A stretch of DNA of 64,000 nt from Palsa-465 sp963800475 (GTDB lineage Bacteria > Actinomycetota > Thermoleophilia > Solirubrobacterales > Solirubrobacteraceae): the NCBI GenBank assembly GCA_963800475.1, contig CAWDAZ010000002.1:496001-560000 (forward strand), in the 5' to 3' direction. Positions 1 through 7,957 of the stretch are shown here, piece by piece (the stretch's first letter is position 1; the number at the start of each line of letters is the position of its first letter). The notes beneath the pieces were generated by a model, which was given only the letters and a program-made list of their open reading frames with translations, searched no databases and was not told where the DNA came from. The position numbers and the translations under genes are program-made.

Positions 1-631
1 GGGAGGCCTCGACGAACCCGAGCGCCGCGACGGTCTTGCCGGCGCCCGTCGCGTGCTCGAACCAGAACCTGCGGTCGGCGTTCGGATCCTCCGGCTGCTC
101 GTCGAGCTGGACGTCCTCGTCGAGCTCGACCTCTGCGTCCTGCCAGTCCTGAGGCTCCTCGTCTTCGTCTTCGTCTTCGTCCTCCTCATCCGCGTCGCCG
201 TCGTCGAGGCCGCCCTCCTTCTCACCGGGGATCGCGGACGACGCGAGCTCGGGCACGAGCTGGGCGGGCGCCTTGCCGTTGCCGCTGCCGTTCCCGTTGC
301 GCTGCTCCTCGGCCAGCAGCGCGGTCAGCGTTCCCGACAGCGCGTCGACCTGGTGCGCCGACAGGACGGTGCCGTCGACCAGATGCGGCTCGTCCTGGGA
401 CAGCAGCCGTTCGAGCCCGAGCAGCAGCGAGAAGTGGCGGCGCCACTCGACCGACGGCTGGCTGTTTCCGGCCTCGATCTCGACGAGCGCGGCGTCGAGC
501 GCCCGGCGCCGGGCCGAACCCGGCGCAAGGGCATCCTCGAGGGCCTCGCCCTCGTAGACGAACTGCTCACGGGTGAACAGTTCCGCGCGCGCGATCGCAG
601 CAGGGTTGGGAAGCGGGGTGGAAACACCCAT
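1..631 (-). CDS. DEAD/DEAH-box helicase family protein, N-terminal part (cut by window edge)
   Basis: The minus strand is open from ATG at 631 to the window edge (about 210 residues), so only the N-terminus is present. Residues about 195-202 form a Walker A motif (ATGAGKT) preceded by FWFEH, as at the start of superfamily 2 helicase motors. Before it lies a long helical region and, at about 140-165, a very acidic stretch (alternating Glu/Asp, plus-strand 150-200). I infer an ATP-dependent helicase or restriction-helicase-like protein; the rest of the motor lies outside the window, so the subfamily cannot be judged. No clear Shine-Dalgarno precedes the ATG. The plus-strand reading frame over the same bases is Arg/Leu-rich shadow. 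Confidence 0.7.
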   Translation of the reverse strand, partial: MGVSTPLPNPAAIARAELFTREQFVYEGEALEDALAPGSARRRALDAALVEIEAGNSQPSVEWRRHFSLLLGLERLLSQDEPHLVDGTVLSAHQVDALSGTLTALLAEEQRNGNGSGNGKAPAQLVPELASSAIPGEKEGGLDDGDADEEDEDEDEDEEPQDWQDAEVELDEDVQLDEQPEDPNADRRFWFEHATGAGKTVAALGFVEAS

Positions 632-817
632 GGGAATCAGGGATTGCGACGTCTGATGAATGTGAGCCGTCGCGGTACCAAGGCGCGGCTCAGGCAACCT
701 CGAGAATGAACTCCAGCCCGACGGGGAGAAGCCTCAGAAGCCCACGGCCCCCTCGCCGGACTGGTTTCAGAGGATGAGCTGATTCTAGCGTACCCGGACC
801 TGGCAAGCTTGTAGTCG

Positions 818-1318
818 GTGAGTGCGACCCTCAAGTACCAGGTCAGGCAGGCGCGCGGCCGGCGGGAGCTCGAGGCGGCGCTCGCGCTCCGATATGAGGT
901 GTTCTGCGTCGAGCAGGGCGTGCCCCGGCACGAGGAGCTCGACGGCCGCGACGGCGACGGGATTCACCTGGTCGCGATGGAGGAGCCGGATGACTCGGGC
1001 GGCGTCCTATTCGGCGAGGCCGGATGCCAAGCGGACGCCGAGCCCGAGGAGCTGCTGGCCACCTGCCGGCTGCTGCTCGTCGGCCGGACGATCCAGTTCA
1101 GCCGCCTGGCCGTGCGCGCGGACGCGCGCCGGCGCGGGATCGCGACCGCGATGCTGGAGGTCGCCGACGCCGAGTCGCGCGCCGCGGGCGCCCGGAGGGT
1201 CGTGCTGCACGCCCAGACCTACGCCCGGTCGCTGTATGAGAACGCCGGCTACCGGTCGCGTGGGAGCGTGTTCCGCGAGGCCGGAATCGAGCACGTCGCG
1301 ATGGAGAAAGAGCTCTGA
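818..1318 (+). CDS. GNAT acetyltransferase, ElaA-like
   Basis: 166 residues from a GTG start. The ElaA-type N-terminal signature RYEVFCVEQ (25-33) is followed by the GNAT acetyl-CoA loop RRRGIA (104-109) and by HAQ (131-133) and YENAGY (140-145) in the C-terminal half, so it should transfer an acetyl group from acetyl-CoA to an amine; the substrate is unknown for this family. It is cytosolic and full length. A TAGCGT box at 786-791 lies about 26 nt upstream and could be the promoter. galT follows after 16 nt, so elaA-like, galT and dtd look co-transcribed. Confidence 0.88.
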   Translation: MSATLKYQVRQARGRRELEAALALRYEVFCVEQGVPRHEELDGRDGDGIHLVAMEEPDDSGGVLFGEAGCQADAEPEELLATCRLLLVGRTIQFSRLAVRADARRRGIATAMLEVADAESRAAGARRVVLHAQTYARSLYENAGYRSRGSVFREAGIEHVAMEKEL

Positions 1319-1334
1319 GCGAGGCGAGGCGCCC

Positions 1335-2375
1335 TTGCCAGAGGTGAGGATCGACCCGCTCACCGGGCAGCGGTCGATCATCGCGGGAGACAGAGCCGGG
1401 CGTCCGGGCGGGCAGCTGTCCGCCGAGCCGGCGCCGCCGCTCGACCGCGAGCGCGACCCGTTCGCGGACGGCCACGAGGACCGAACGCCGCCGGAACTGT
1501 ACGCGGTGAGGCCGAACGGGGGGCCGCCCGACAGCCCGGGCTGGGTCGTCCGGGTGGTGCCGAACCTGTACCCGGCGCTGCGCGAGGACTCCGAGCCTCC
1601 GGTAGCTGGACGACACGGGCGCGGCCCGAATCAGCGAGGCGGGACGCCGAGCGGGCCGCAAGCCCGCGACGCCAACCCAGACCTGTTCTGGTCGGGCCCG
1701 GCGCGCGGCCACCACGAGGTGATCGTCAACGCTCCCGATCCGGTCGTGTCGCTATCCGACCTGAGCGAGGCCCAGGTGGCGGCAGCGATGGAGGTGTGGC
1801 GCGAGCGGATGCGGACGCACGCGGACGCCGCGTACGTCCATCTGATCGTCAACGAGCGTCGTGAGGCGGGTGCCTCGCTGCCACATACTCACGCGCAGCT
1901 GTACGCGCTCGAGTTCGTTCCCGCCGCCGTCGCGCGCGAGCGCGAGCGGTTCGGCGCATACGCGACCCGGACGATGGGCGGGAACCTGCTCGGCGACCTC
2001 GTGCAGGAGGAGGTCCGCCGGCGCGAGCGGATCGTCGCGATCGACGACGAGGCGGTCGCGATGACCGCGTTCGCGGGGCGCGTCCCGTTCCAGGTGATGA
2101 TCGCGCCGCGCGTTCCGCACCCCCGTTTCGAGGACGACGGCCCGCTCGGCGCGTCGCTGCTCCGCGACACGCTCGGCAGGCTCGCCCGGGTGCTCGGCGC
2201 GAGCCCGCCGGCCAACATGTGGGTTCGCACCGCCCCGCTGGGTGCCGATCACTTCTGCTGGCGGATCGACATCCTGCCGCGGCTGACGCACCTGGCGGGG
2301 CTCGAGCTCGGCGCGGGAGTGAACCTCAACATCGTCCCCCCCGAGCAGGCCGCCGCGCAGCTCCGCGAGGCATAG
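1335..2375 (+). CDS. galT: Galactose-1-phosphate uridylyltransferase
   Basis: About 346 residues if the TTG at 1335 is used; it follows a GAGGCGAGGCG purine run. GTG at 1344 is an alternative. The N-terminus IDPLTGQRSIIAGDRAGRP is typical of GalT. HTHAQ at 184-188 corresponds to the active-site His-x-His-x-Gln region and HFCWRIDILPR (about 306-316) to the conserved C-terminal block. Residues about 88-112 are a Gly/Pro/Arg-rich insertion that could be a flexible loop. The enzyme exchanges UDP between glucose and galactose 1-phosphates and would feed the glycan genes downstream. It ends one base before dtd. Confidence 0.9.
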   Translation: MPEVRIDPLTGQRSIIAGDRAGRPGGQLSAEPAPPLDRERDPFADGHEDRTPPELYAVRPNGGPPDSPGWVVRVVPNLYPALREDSEPPVAGRHGRGPNQRGGTPSGPQARDANPDLFWSGPARGHHEVIVNAPDPVVSLSDLSEAQVAAAMEVWRERMRTHADAAYVHLIVNERREAGASLPHTHAQLYALEFVPAAVARERERFGAYATRTMGGNLLGDLVQEEVRRRERIVAIDDEAVAMTAFAGRVPFQVMIAPRVPHPRFEDDGPLGASLLRDTLGRLARVLGASPPANMWVRTAPLGADHFCWRIDILPRLTHLAGLELGAGVNLNIVPPEQAAAQLREA

Positions 2376-2376
2376 C

Positions 2377-2799
2377 GTGCGCGCGGTCGTCCAGCGCGTC
2401 GGCCGGGCCTCGGTATCCGTGGATGACGTGCTGATTTCGGAAATCGGCGCCGGCCTGCTGGTGCTGCTGGGCGTGACGCACGGCGACGCTGAGCGCGACG
2501 CCGACTGGCTCGCCGACAAGATCTCGGCGCTGCGGATCTTCCCCGACGCCGACGGCCGGATGAACGAGCCGCTGGGCGACCGCGAGGTGCTGTGCGTGAG
2601 CCAGTTCACGCTGTACGGCGACGCCCGCAAGGGCAACCGGCCGAGCTGGACCGCCGCCGCGCCGCCCGAGCTCGCAGAGCCCCTTTACGAGCGCTTCTGC
2701 GAACGGCTCGGGGCGCGGCGGGGCGTGTTCGGGGCGCTCATGCAGGTCGAGCTGATGAACGACGGCCCGGTGACGCTGCTGGTGGAGAGCCCGCGCTAG
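2377..2799 (+). CDS. dtd: D-aminoacyl-tRNA deacylase
   Basis: 140 residues from GTG, the usual Dtd length. The two signature motifs are intact: SQFTLYG at 75-81 and NDGPVT at 128-133, which build the shared active site of the Dtd homodimer that hydrolyses D-amino acids (and glycine) mischarged on tRNA. It starts one base after galT stops, so translation is probably coupled. Its last 62 nt overlap the 3' end of the convergent PAP2 gene. Confidence 0.96.
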   Translation: MRAVVQRVGRASVSVDDVLISEIGAGLLVLLGVTHGDAERDADWLADKISALRIFPDADGRMNEPLGDREVLCVSQFTLYGDARKGNRPSWTAAAPPELAEPLYERFCERLGARRGVFGALMQVELMNDGPVTLLVESPR

Positions 2800-3643
2800 C
2801 GCGGATCCCCAGCACCACCGCGATGGCGAGCGCGAGCGCGAGCGCGCCGATCGCGACCGCTCCCACGACGAAGGTCTTGTGCAGATGCGCGAACGTGATC
2901 ACCGCGTGTGGCCGCGCCAGCGCCACCAGGGCCGCCAGCGTGCCCGCTCCGACTACCGCCGCCGCCGCCGGCGTCAGCGCGGCGCGCACCGACAGCAGAT
3001 GGCCTGCCTCGACCAGGCTGCTGGCGCGACGCGCGTCCAGCGCAAACAGCGCCGCGAGCGCGAGCTCGGTCCAGGTGACGGCGACCAGGTACCCGCCCAG
3101 CACGTCGCTCGGGTAATGCCAGGCGAGGGTGAGGAACGAGTAGCAGACAGCGACCACGAACACCGCGCCGGCCGCGGCAACCAGGGGGCGCCAGCGCGCG
3201 GGGGCAACCAGCACCAGCGCGAGCGCCAGCGACATCGCCGCGGTCGCGTGACCGCTCGGCCAGGACGCCGGGTGCACCGGAACGGTCGCCGGGATCATCC
3301 AGTGCGGGTGGGTCTGCGCGAGCAGCGGCTTCAGCACCTCTGTCGTGAGGTTCGCCCCCAGCAGGATCGCCGCGGCCACGATCGCCAGACGCGCCCGCCC
3401 CCGCGCGAACGCGAGCCCCACCGTCACCGCCGAGAGCAGGAGGAACGGGCCCGGATTGCAGATGTGCGCGATCGCGTTCGCGATCCCATTGACCCGCGGC
3501 CGCTGAAGCTCGGCGAAACCGAGGAACACAGACTGGTCGACCTGTGCCCCGATATGGGTGTGGAACGCCGCCAGCCAGATCAGCAGCATCGCGCTGGCTC
3601 CCGCGCCGCCGCCGATCAGCGCCATCCTCGTGCGTCTGGGCAT
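2738..3643 (-). CDS. PAP2-family membrane phosphatase
   Basis: 301 residues with about six hydrophobic segments. The three phosphatase motifs are visible: KPLLAQTHP (105-113, the final Arg-Pro of the consensus replaced by His-Pro), PSGHA (129-133) and S169...H176...D180 in the WHYPSD block. Members remove phosphate from lipid phosphates such as undecaprenyl diphosphate or phosphatidate; beside glycan-export genes a carrier-lipid role is plausible but inferred. The C-terminus is Ala/Pro/Arg-rich. TACCCT six bases upstream of the ATG fits leaderless transcription. It is divergent from the wzm-like gene and its 3' end overlaps dtd by 62 nt. Confidence 0.87.
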   Translation of the reverse strand: MPRRTRMALIGGGAGASAMLLIWLAAFHTHIGAQVDQSVFLGFAELQRPRVNGIANAIAHICNPGPFLLLSAVTVGLAFARGRARLAIVAAAILLGANLTTEVLKPLLAQTHPHWMIPATVPVHPASWPSGHATAAMSLALALVLVAPARWRPLVAAAGAVFVVAVCYSFLTLAWHYPSDVLGGYLVAVTWTELALAALFALDARRASSLVEAGHLLSVRAALTPAAAAVVGAGTLAALVALARPHAVITFAHLHKTFVVGAVAIGALALALAIAVVLGIRASAGSPPAASPGRRSSARPA

Positions 3644-3649
3644 GCCAAC

Positions 3650-3655
3650 AGGGTA
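3650..3655 (-). promoter_or_regulatory. -10 box (TACCCT), likely leaderless promoter for PAP2 gene
   Basis: On the minus strand TACCCT ends six bases before the ATG at 3643. This is where a -10 element sits when transcription begins at the start codon. Confidence 0.5.
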
Positions 3656-3674
3656 TCCGCGGCGGTTAGTCGCG

Positions 3675-3680
3675 GATAAT
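3675..3680 (+). promoter_or_regulatory. -10 box (GATAAT), likely leaderless promoter for first ABC exporter operon
   Basis: GATAAT ends six bases before the GTG at 3687 and is the best -10 match in a GC-rich gap. It also supports 3687 as the start rather than the longer open frame, which would run back into the divergent gene. Confidence 0.55.
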
Positions 3681-3686
3681 CCCGCC

Positions 3687-4463
3687 GTGGCCCGGTACCG
3701 CTACCTGTTCACCCAGTTGGTCTCGCGCGAGCTGCGCCGCAAGTACAAGGGCTCCCGGCTTGGAGTGCTGTGGTATCTCGTCAATCCGCTGGTGCTGCTC
3801 GGCGCGTACACGCTGATGTTCGGCCACGTCCTGAAGGTTCAGTCGTTTCCGGACTACCCGATCTTTTTGATGGTCGGAATCGTGGTGTGGACGTTCTTCC
3901 AGCAGTCGCTGCTCGCCTCATCGGAGTCGCTGATCGACCAGGGGCCGCTGGTCCGCAAGGCGCGTTTCCCGCGGGAGGCGATCCCGGCCTCGACGGTGAC
4001 CGTCCAGCTGGTCACGTTCCTGGCGATCCTCACGCTGCTGCTGCCGATCGCGCTCGCGGTCCGCGGCAGCGCGGCTCCCGCGCTGCTGCTGCTGCCGGTG
4101 GTGATCGCGCTGCTGTTCTGCTTCGCGCTCGGGTGCGCGCTGATCATCAGCGTGCTGCACGCCTACTTCCGCGACGTCGCCCCGATCGTCGCCGCGGCGC
4201 TGCTGCCGTGGTTCTTCCTGACGCCGATCTTCTACCAGCCGAGCACGCTTCCGTTCGCCCAGCAGCACGCGTGGGTCGAGACGCTGCTTGCGTGGGTCAA
4301 CCCGATCGCGCCGTTCGTCGAGGCGACGCGCTCGATCCTGTACTCCGGCACCGCTCCGTCGTGGGGCGTGCTCGTGTACATCGTGTGCGTCGCGGCGGTG
4401 ACGCTCGGCGCCGGGACGCTCGTGTTCAGGCGCATGGAGGGCGAGCTGGCGGTGGTCGTGTGA
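3687..4463 (+). CDS. ABC-2 type polysaccharide exporter permease, copy 1 (Wzm-like)
   Basis: 258 residues from GTG. The N-terminus (LVSRELRRKYKGSRLGVLWYL) is the amphipathic lead-in typical of O-antigen and teichoic acid ABC permeases, followed by six hydrophobic helices; the conserved block LIDQGPLVRKARFPRE lies between helices two and three. With the ATPase it overlaps by 4 nt, it should form a 2+2 transporter moving lipid-linked glycan across the cytoplasmic membrane. First gene of a tightly overlapping five-gene operon (3687-7957). Confidence 0.92.
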   Translation: MARYRYLFTQLVSRELRRKYKGSRLGVLWYLVNPLVLLGAYTLMFGHVLKVQSFPDYPIFLMVGIVVWTFFQQSLLASSESLIDQGPLVRKARFPREAIPASTVTVQLVTFLAILTLLLPIALAVRGSAAPALLLLPVVIALLFCFALGCALIISVLHAYFRDVAPIVAAALLPWFFLTPIFYQPSTLPFAQQHAWVETLLAWVNPIAPFVEATRSILYSGTAPSWGVLVYIVCVAAVTLGAGTLVFRRMEGELAVVV

Positions 4464-5665
4464 GCAGCCTCGAGCTTGGCCTTGCACCCGGGGAGGTGGT
4501 GCTGCGCGACGCGACGCGCTGGTTCAACGTGCGCGCCGACAACGCCCGGACGCTCAAGGGACTGGTGCTCGGCAAGCGTGCCACCGGGCCGGCGCCGGTG
4601 CCCGCGCTCCAGGGGGTCACGCTGCGGATCGAGCCCGGCGAGACGGTCGGGGTCGTCGGGCGCAACGGCGCGGGCAAGACCTCGACGCTGCGCGTGCTGG
4701 CCGGGATCATCCCGCTGCAGGCCGGCGAGGCGGAGTGCGGCGGCCGGATCATGTCGCTGCTCGAGCTCGGCGCCGGGTTCAGCCGCGACTTCACCGGCCG
4801 CGAGAACATCTACCTTCAGGGAGCCCTGTACGGGATGACCAAGTCCGAGCTCGAGCCGCGGGTCGAGCAGATCGTCTCGTTCTCGGAGCTCGGCCACTTC
4901 ATCGACGTACCGGTCAAGACCTACTCCGCCGGGATGATGCTGCGGCTGGGGTTCTCGATCGCGGCGCACCTCGAGGCCGACGTGCTGCTGATCGACGAGG
5001 TGCTCGCCGTCGGCGACGAGGCCTTCCAGCGCAAGTGCCTGCGCCGGATCTCCGAGCAGATCGCGGCAGGCGCGACGGTCGTGCTCGTCTCGCACGACGC
5101 CGGCGCGATCGAGCGCGTGTGCGACCGCGTGATCGTGCTCGACGGCGGGCGCGTCGAGTTCGACGGCCCGACGGCCGAGGGGCTCCTGCACTACCACCGC
5201 CTGATGGGCACCGAGCGCGGCGGCGGGGAATCGCTCCGCGGGGCCACCGGTCACGCGCTGCAGGTGCTCGACGTCGAGCTCCGCGACGCTGCCGGACGGA
5301 CCAGCGCGGTGTTCAAGAGCGGCGGTCCGCTGCAGGTGATCGCCGCGCTGCGCGCTCACGAGCGGGTCGTCGACCCGGTGCTCGAGCTCGAGCTCCGCGC
5401 CCAGGACGGGACGCGCGTCTACCGGACCACGCATCGGTTCGAGCTCGACCTCGACGGCACCGCGCAGCTCGCTTTTGAGATCCCGGAGCTGAACCTGCTC
5501 GGCGGCGACTACGACCTCGCGCTCGGCGCGGGCCACCGGGGCGCCGCCGCGCTGCCCGATCGCGCGATTCGCTTCTCGGTCGCGCGCGAGGACGGCGACG
5601 ACGGGATCGTCGCGCTGCGGGGCGCGTGGCGCGCGATGGCGGGCGACAGAGCGGACGAGCAGTGA
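4460..5665 (+). CDS. Polysaccharide ABC exporter ATPase with C-terminal domain, copy 1 (Wzt-like)
   Basis: 401 residues; GTG start inside the permease stop codon (GTGA overlap). Walker A GRNGAGKT (67-74), signature YSAGM (155-159), Walker B VLLIDEVLAVGDE (175-187) and switch His212 are intact. Residues about 262-396 form an extra beta-rich domain (LELELRAQDG, LAFEIPELNLLGGDY) like the carbohydrate-binding domain of Wzt proteins that recognise the finished chain end. I infer export of a glycan whose terminus is read by this domain. Confidence 0.92.
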   Translation: MSSLELGLAPGEVVLRDATRWFNVRADNARTLKGLVLGKRATGPAPVPALQGVTLRIEPGETVGVVGRNGAGKTSTLRVLAGIIPLQAGEAECGGRIMSLLELGAGFSRDFTGRENIYLQGALYGMTKSELEPRVEQIVSFSELGHFIDVPVKTYSAGMMLRLGFSIAAHLEADVLLIDEVLAVGDEAFQRKCLRRISEQIAAGATVVLVSHDAGAIERVCDRVIVLDGGRVEFDGPTAEGLLHYHRLMGTERGGGESLRGATGHALQVLDVELRDAAGRTSAVFKSGGPLQVIAALRAHERVVDPVLELELRAQDGTRVYRTTHRFELDLDGTAQLAFEIPELNLLGGDYDLALGAGHRGAAALPDRAIRFSVAREDGDDGIVALRGAWRAMAGDRADEQ

Positions 5666-6015
5666 AACAGCCCGAGGAGGCACTCGCGGCCGCACGTCGT
5701 GCCGCGGCCGCGGCCGGCGACGGGCCGGAGGCCGTGCCCTGGACGCTCGAGGATCCGGCACTGTCGACCACTCGGCTGGTGGAGTGGGCGATCCTCGCGC
5801 CCGAACAGGCGCGGGTGTACTCGACCCGGCGCTACGGCCAGCCGATCACGCTGGTCAAGCGCGGGCTGGTACGACTACTGCGCCAGTACCTCAACGAGGT
5901 CAACGCTCAGCAGAGCCGGTTCAACGCGCTCGTGGCGGCGCACGTGGTGCGTCTCGAGCAGCGCGTCGAGGAGCTCGAGCGGCGCGCCGCCGACGGCGAG
6001 CCGCCGTCGCGATGA
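5662..6015 (+). CDS. Small predicted coiled-coil protein in exporter operon
   Basis: 117 residues from GTG overlapping the ATPase stop by 4 nt; the next gene overlaps its own stop by 4 nt, so it is certainly in the operon. The centre (LVKRGLVRLLRQYLNEVNAQQ) and C-terminus (VVRLEQRVEELERRAADG) look helical, the latter a short coiled coil. No catalytic motif and no signal peptide. Likely a cytosolic accessory or scaffold of the export or glycosyltransferase complex; function not recognised. Confidence 0.75.
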   Translation: MKQPEEALAAARRAAAAAGDGPEAVPWTLEDPALSTTRLVEWAILAPEQARVYSTRRYGQPITLVKRGLVRLLRQYLNEVNAQQSRFNALVAAHVVRLEQRVEELERRAADGEPPSR

Positions 6016-7052
6016 GGGTCTCGCAGGTCCTGTGCGCCGCGGGCCCGGTGGACGCGGTCACCAACCAGGTGCTCGCGTGGCGCGCGACGTTCGACGGCTG
6101 GGGGTGGGAGGGCCGCGACTACTCGGCGCGGGTGGCACCGGGCTTCCGCTCGACGGCGTTGCACGAGCTGCGAGAGCTCGACCCGGCCGAGGACGAGGTG
6201 GTCGTCGTCCACTACTCGGGCTACGCGGCCGGGCTCGAGCGTGTGCTGGGCGCGACCAAGCGGACGCTGCTGGTCTCGCACAACGTCACCCCGTCGCGGT
6301 ACTTCTGGGGCACCGATCCGGTCACCGCGGGGGTCTGCGAGCTCGCGCGCGAGCAGCTCGCGGGGCTGGCCGCGACGGCCGGCGCGGTGGCGGGCGTATC
6401 GGCGTTCAACGCCCGCGAGCTCGAGCAGCTCGGCGGACGGCGGGCCGAGGTGATCCCGGTGCTGTTCCGGGCGGCGCCGGCCGGGACGGACGGGGTGCGG
6501 CCGGACCATCCGCCGACCGTGCTGTTCGTCGGCCGGCTCGCCCCGCACAAGCGCCAGGACCTGGTGATCGCCGCGTTCGCGCGCTATCGCCGCGGCGCTC
6601 CGGGCGCTCGCCTGGTGCTGGTCGGCTCGCCGGCGACCGCCGAGTTCGGGGACGAGCTGCGGGCGCTCGCCGACCGGCTCGCGCCGGGCTCCGTGGTCTT
6701 TGAGCACGAGATCTCGCGGGCGAAGCTGGCGTCGCGGTACGCCGAGGCGGACGTGTTCCTGTGCCTGTCCGAGCACGAGGGGTTCTGCATCCCGCTGCTG
6801 GAGGCGTTCCACTCTGAGATTCCGGTGGTCGCCCGCGACGCCGGCGCGGTGGCCGAGGTGCTCGGCGACGCGGGCGTGCTGCTGGGGTCCGACGACACGG
6901 TCGCGACGGTCGCCGAGCTGCTGCCGATCGTGATCGGCGACCGCGAGCTGCGCGGCGAACTGGCCGCGCGCGGCAAGCGCCGGCTCGAGCACTACGACGC
7001 GACGCGCACCGCGGAGCTGATGCGCGCCGCGGTCACCGGGCTGGCCGCCTGA
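6012..7052 (+). CDS. GT4-family glycosyltransferase (GT-B fold)
   Basis: 346 residues from ATG overlapping the previous stop (ATGA). The C-terminal Rossmann half starts with VLFVGRLAPHKRQDLVIAAF and carries the donor-binding EX7E-type block EHEGFCIPLLEAF. The N-terminal acceptor half has the HNVTPSRYFWG segment. It should add a sugar from a nucleotide donor to the glycan exported by the preceding transporter; donor and linkage cannot be told from sequence. Its TGA overlaps the ATG of the FkbM gene. Confidence 0.9.
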   Translation: MRVSQVLCAAGPVDAVTNQVLAWRATFDGWGWEGRDYSARVAPGFRSTALHELRELDPAEDEVVVVHYSGYAAGLERVLGATKRTLLVSHNVTPSRYFWGTDPVTAGVCELAREQLAGLAATAGAVAGVSAFNARELEQLGGRRAEVIPVLFRAAPAGTDGVRPDHPPTVLFVGRLAPHKRQDLVIAAFARYRRGAPGARLVLVGSPATAEFGDELRALADRLAPGSVVFEHEISRAKLASRYAEADVFLCLSEHEGFCIPLLEAFHSEIPVVARDAGAVAEVLGDAGVLLGSDDTVATVAELLPIVIGDRELRGELAARGKRRLEHYDATRTAELMRAAVTGLAA

Positions 7053-7957
7053 TGGGCCCGCTGACGCGCCTCAAGTACGCGCTCAGCCGCCACGGCCTGA
7101 ACCGGACGCTGCTCGTCCGGCGGCTGACCCACGAGCTCGACCACCCGCACCTGCGCGAGCTGCGTGCGGCGGCGATGCGAGGCACCGGCCCCAGGGCGGG
7201 GACGCTGCGATTCCTGCTGAACCACCTCGAGCGCGGGATCCTGCGCGTCCCGACCGGCCGCGGCGGCGGCCTGATCATGGACATGCGGTACATCCCCATT
7301 TCCCACGCGCATGCGGGCGCGCTCGCCTCCGGGAACCTCGAGACCTCCGTGCAGGAGGCGCTCGTGCGTCACCTCCCGAGCGGCGGCGTGATGTACGACA
7401 TCGGCGCGAACCTCGGGTTCTTCGCGATGCTCGGCGCGCGGCTCGTCGGCGCCGAGGGCCGCGTGTACGCGTTCGAGCCGGCCCCCGACAACGCCGAGGC
7501 GATCGCCCGCAACGCCGAGCTCAACCTGCTCGAGAACATCGTCGTGGTCCCGCGCGCCGTCTCCTCGCGCGCCGGGACCGCGAGGCTGCTGATCGTCGAC
7601 GACCAGAGCTGGTCGCGGCTCGAGGAGTACGGCGAGCACCCTGCGACCGAGCGGGTGATCGACGTCGAGACGGTCACGATCGACGAGCTGGTCGGCAGCG
7701 GCGAGCTGCCGCCGCCGGCGCTGGTCAAGATCGACGTCGAGGGGGCCGAGCTCGCGGTGCTGGCCGGGATGCGGGCGACGATCGACCGGCACCGGCCGGC
7801 GATCGTGTGCGAGCTGCACGGGACGCATGCCGGGTTTGCGGCGGCGATGGCCGAGCACGGCTACCGCGTCGTCAACCTCGAGGGGCCGGTGCCGATCGAG
7901 CAGGACCCCGACACCAACCACGCGGTCGGGCTGCCGCCGGTGGATCCGGGCGACTAG
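7052..7957 (+). CDS. FkbM-family SAM-dependent methyltransferase
   Basis: 301 residues, ATG sharing a base with the preceding TGA. SAM-binding motif DIGANLG at 116-122, the FkbM block FEPAPDNAE from 141, and KIDVEGAE at about 227 are all present. FkbM enzymes O-methylate sugars or polyketides; as last gene of the exporter operon it probably methylates the exported glycan, perhaps to cap or decorate it. It overlaps the convergent membrane-protein gene by 4 nt. Confidence 0.9.
   Translation: MGPLTRLKYALSRHGLNRTLLVRRLTHELDHPHLRELRAAAMRGTGPRAGTLRFLLNHLERGILRVPTGRGGGLIMDMRYIPISHAHAGALASGNLETSVQEALVRHLPSGGVMYDIGANLGFFAMLGARLVGAEGRVYAFEPAPDNAEAIARNAELNLLENIVVVPRAVSSRAGTARLLIVDDQSWSRLEEYGEHPATERVIDVETVTIDELVGSGELPPPALVKIDVEGAELAVLAGMRATIDRHRPAIVCELHGTHAGFAAAMAEHGYRVVNLEGPVPIEQDPDTNHAVGLPPVDPGD

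Noticed and set aside
53..709. Open plus-strand frame of 218 codons
   Set aside because: It is the shadow of the helicase N-terminus, whose acidic stretch becomes Val/Phe-rich on the other strand; no family motif and no start signal.
700..817. Possible tRNA or small RNA before the acetyltransferase gene
   Set aside because: No cloverleaf, anticodon arm or CCA end could be drawn; only a possible -10 box (TAGCGT, 786-791) is visible.
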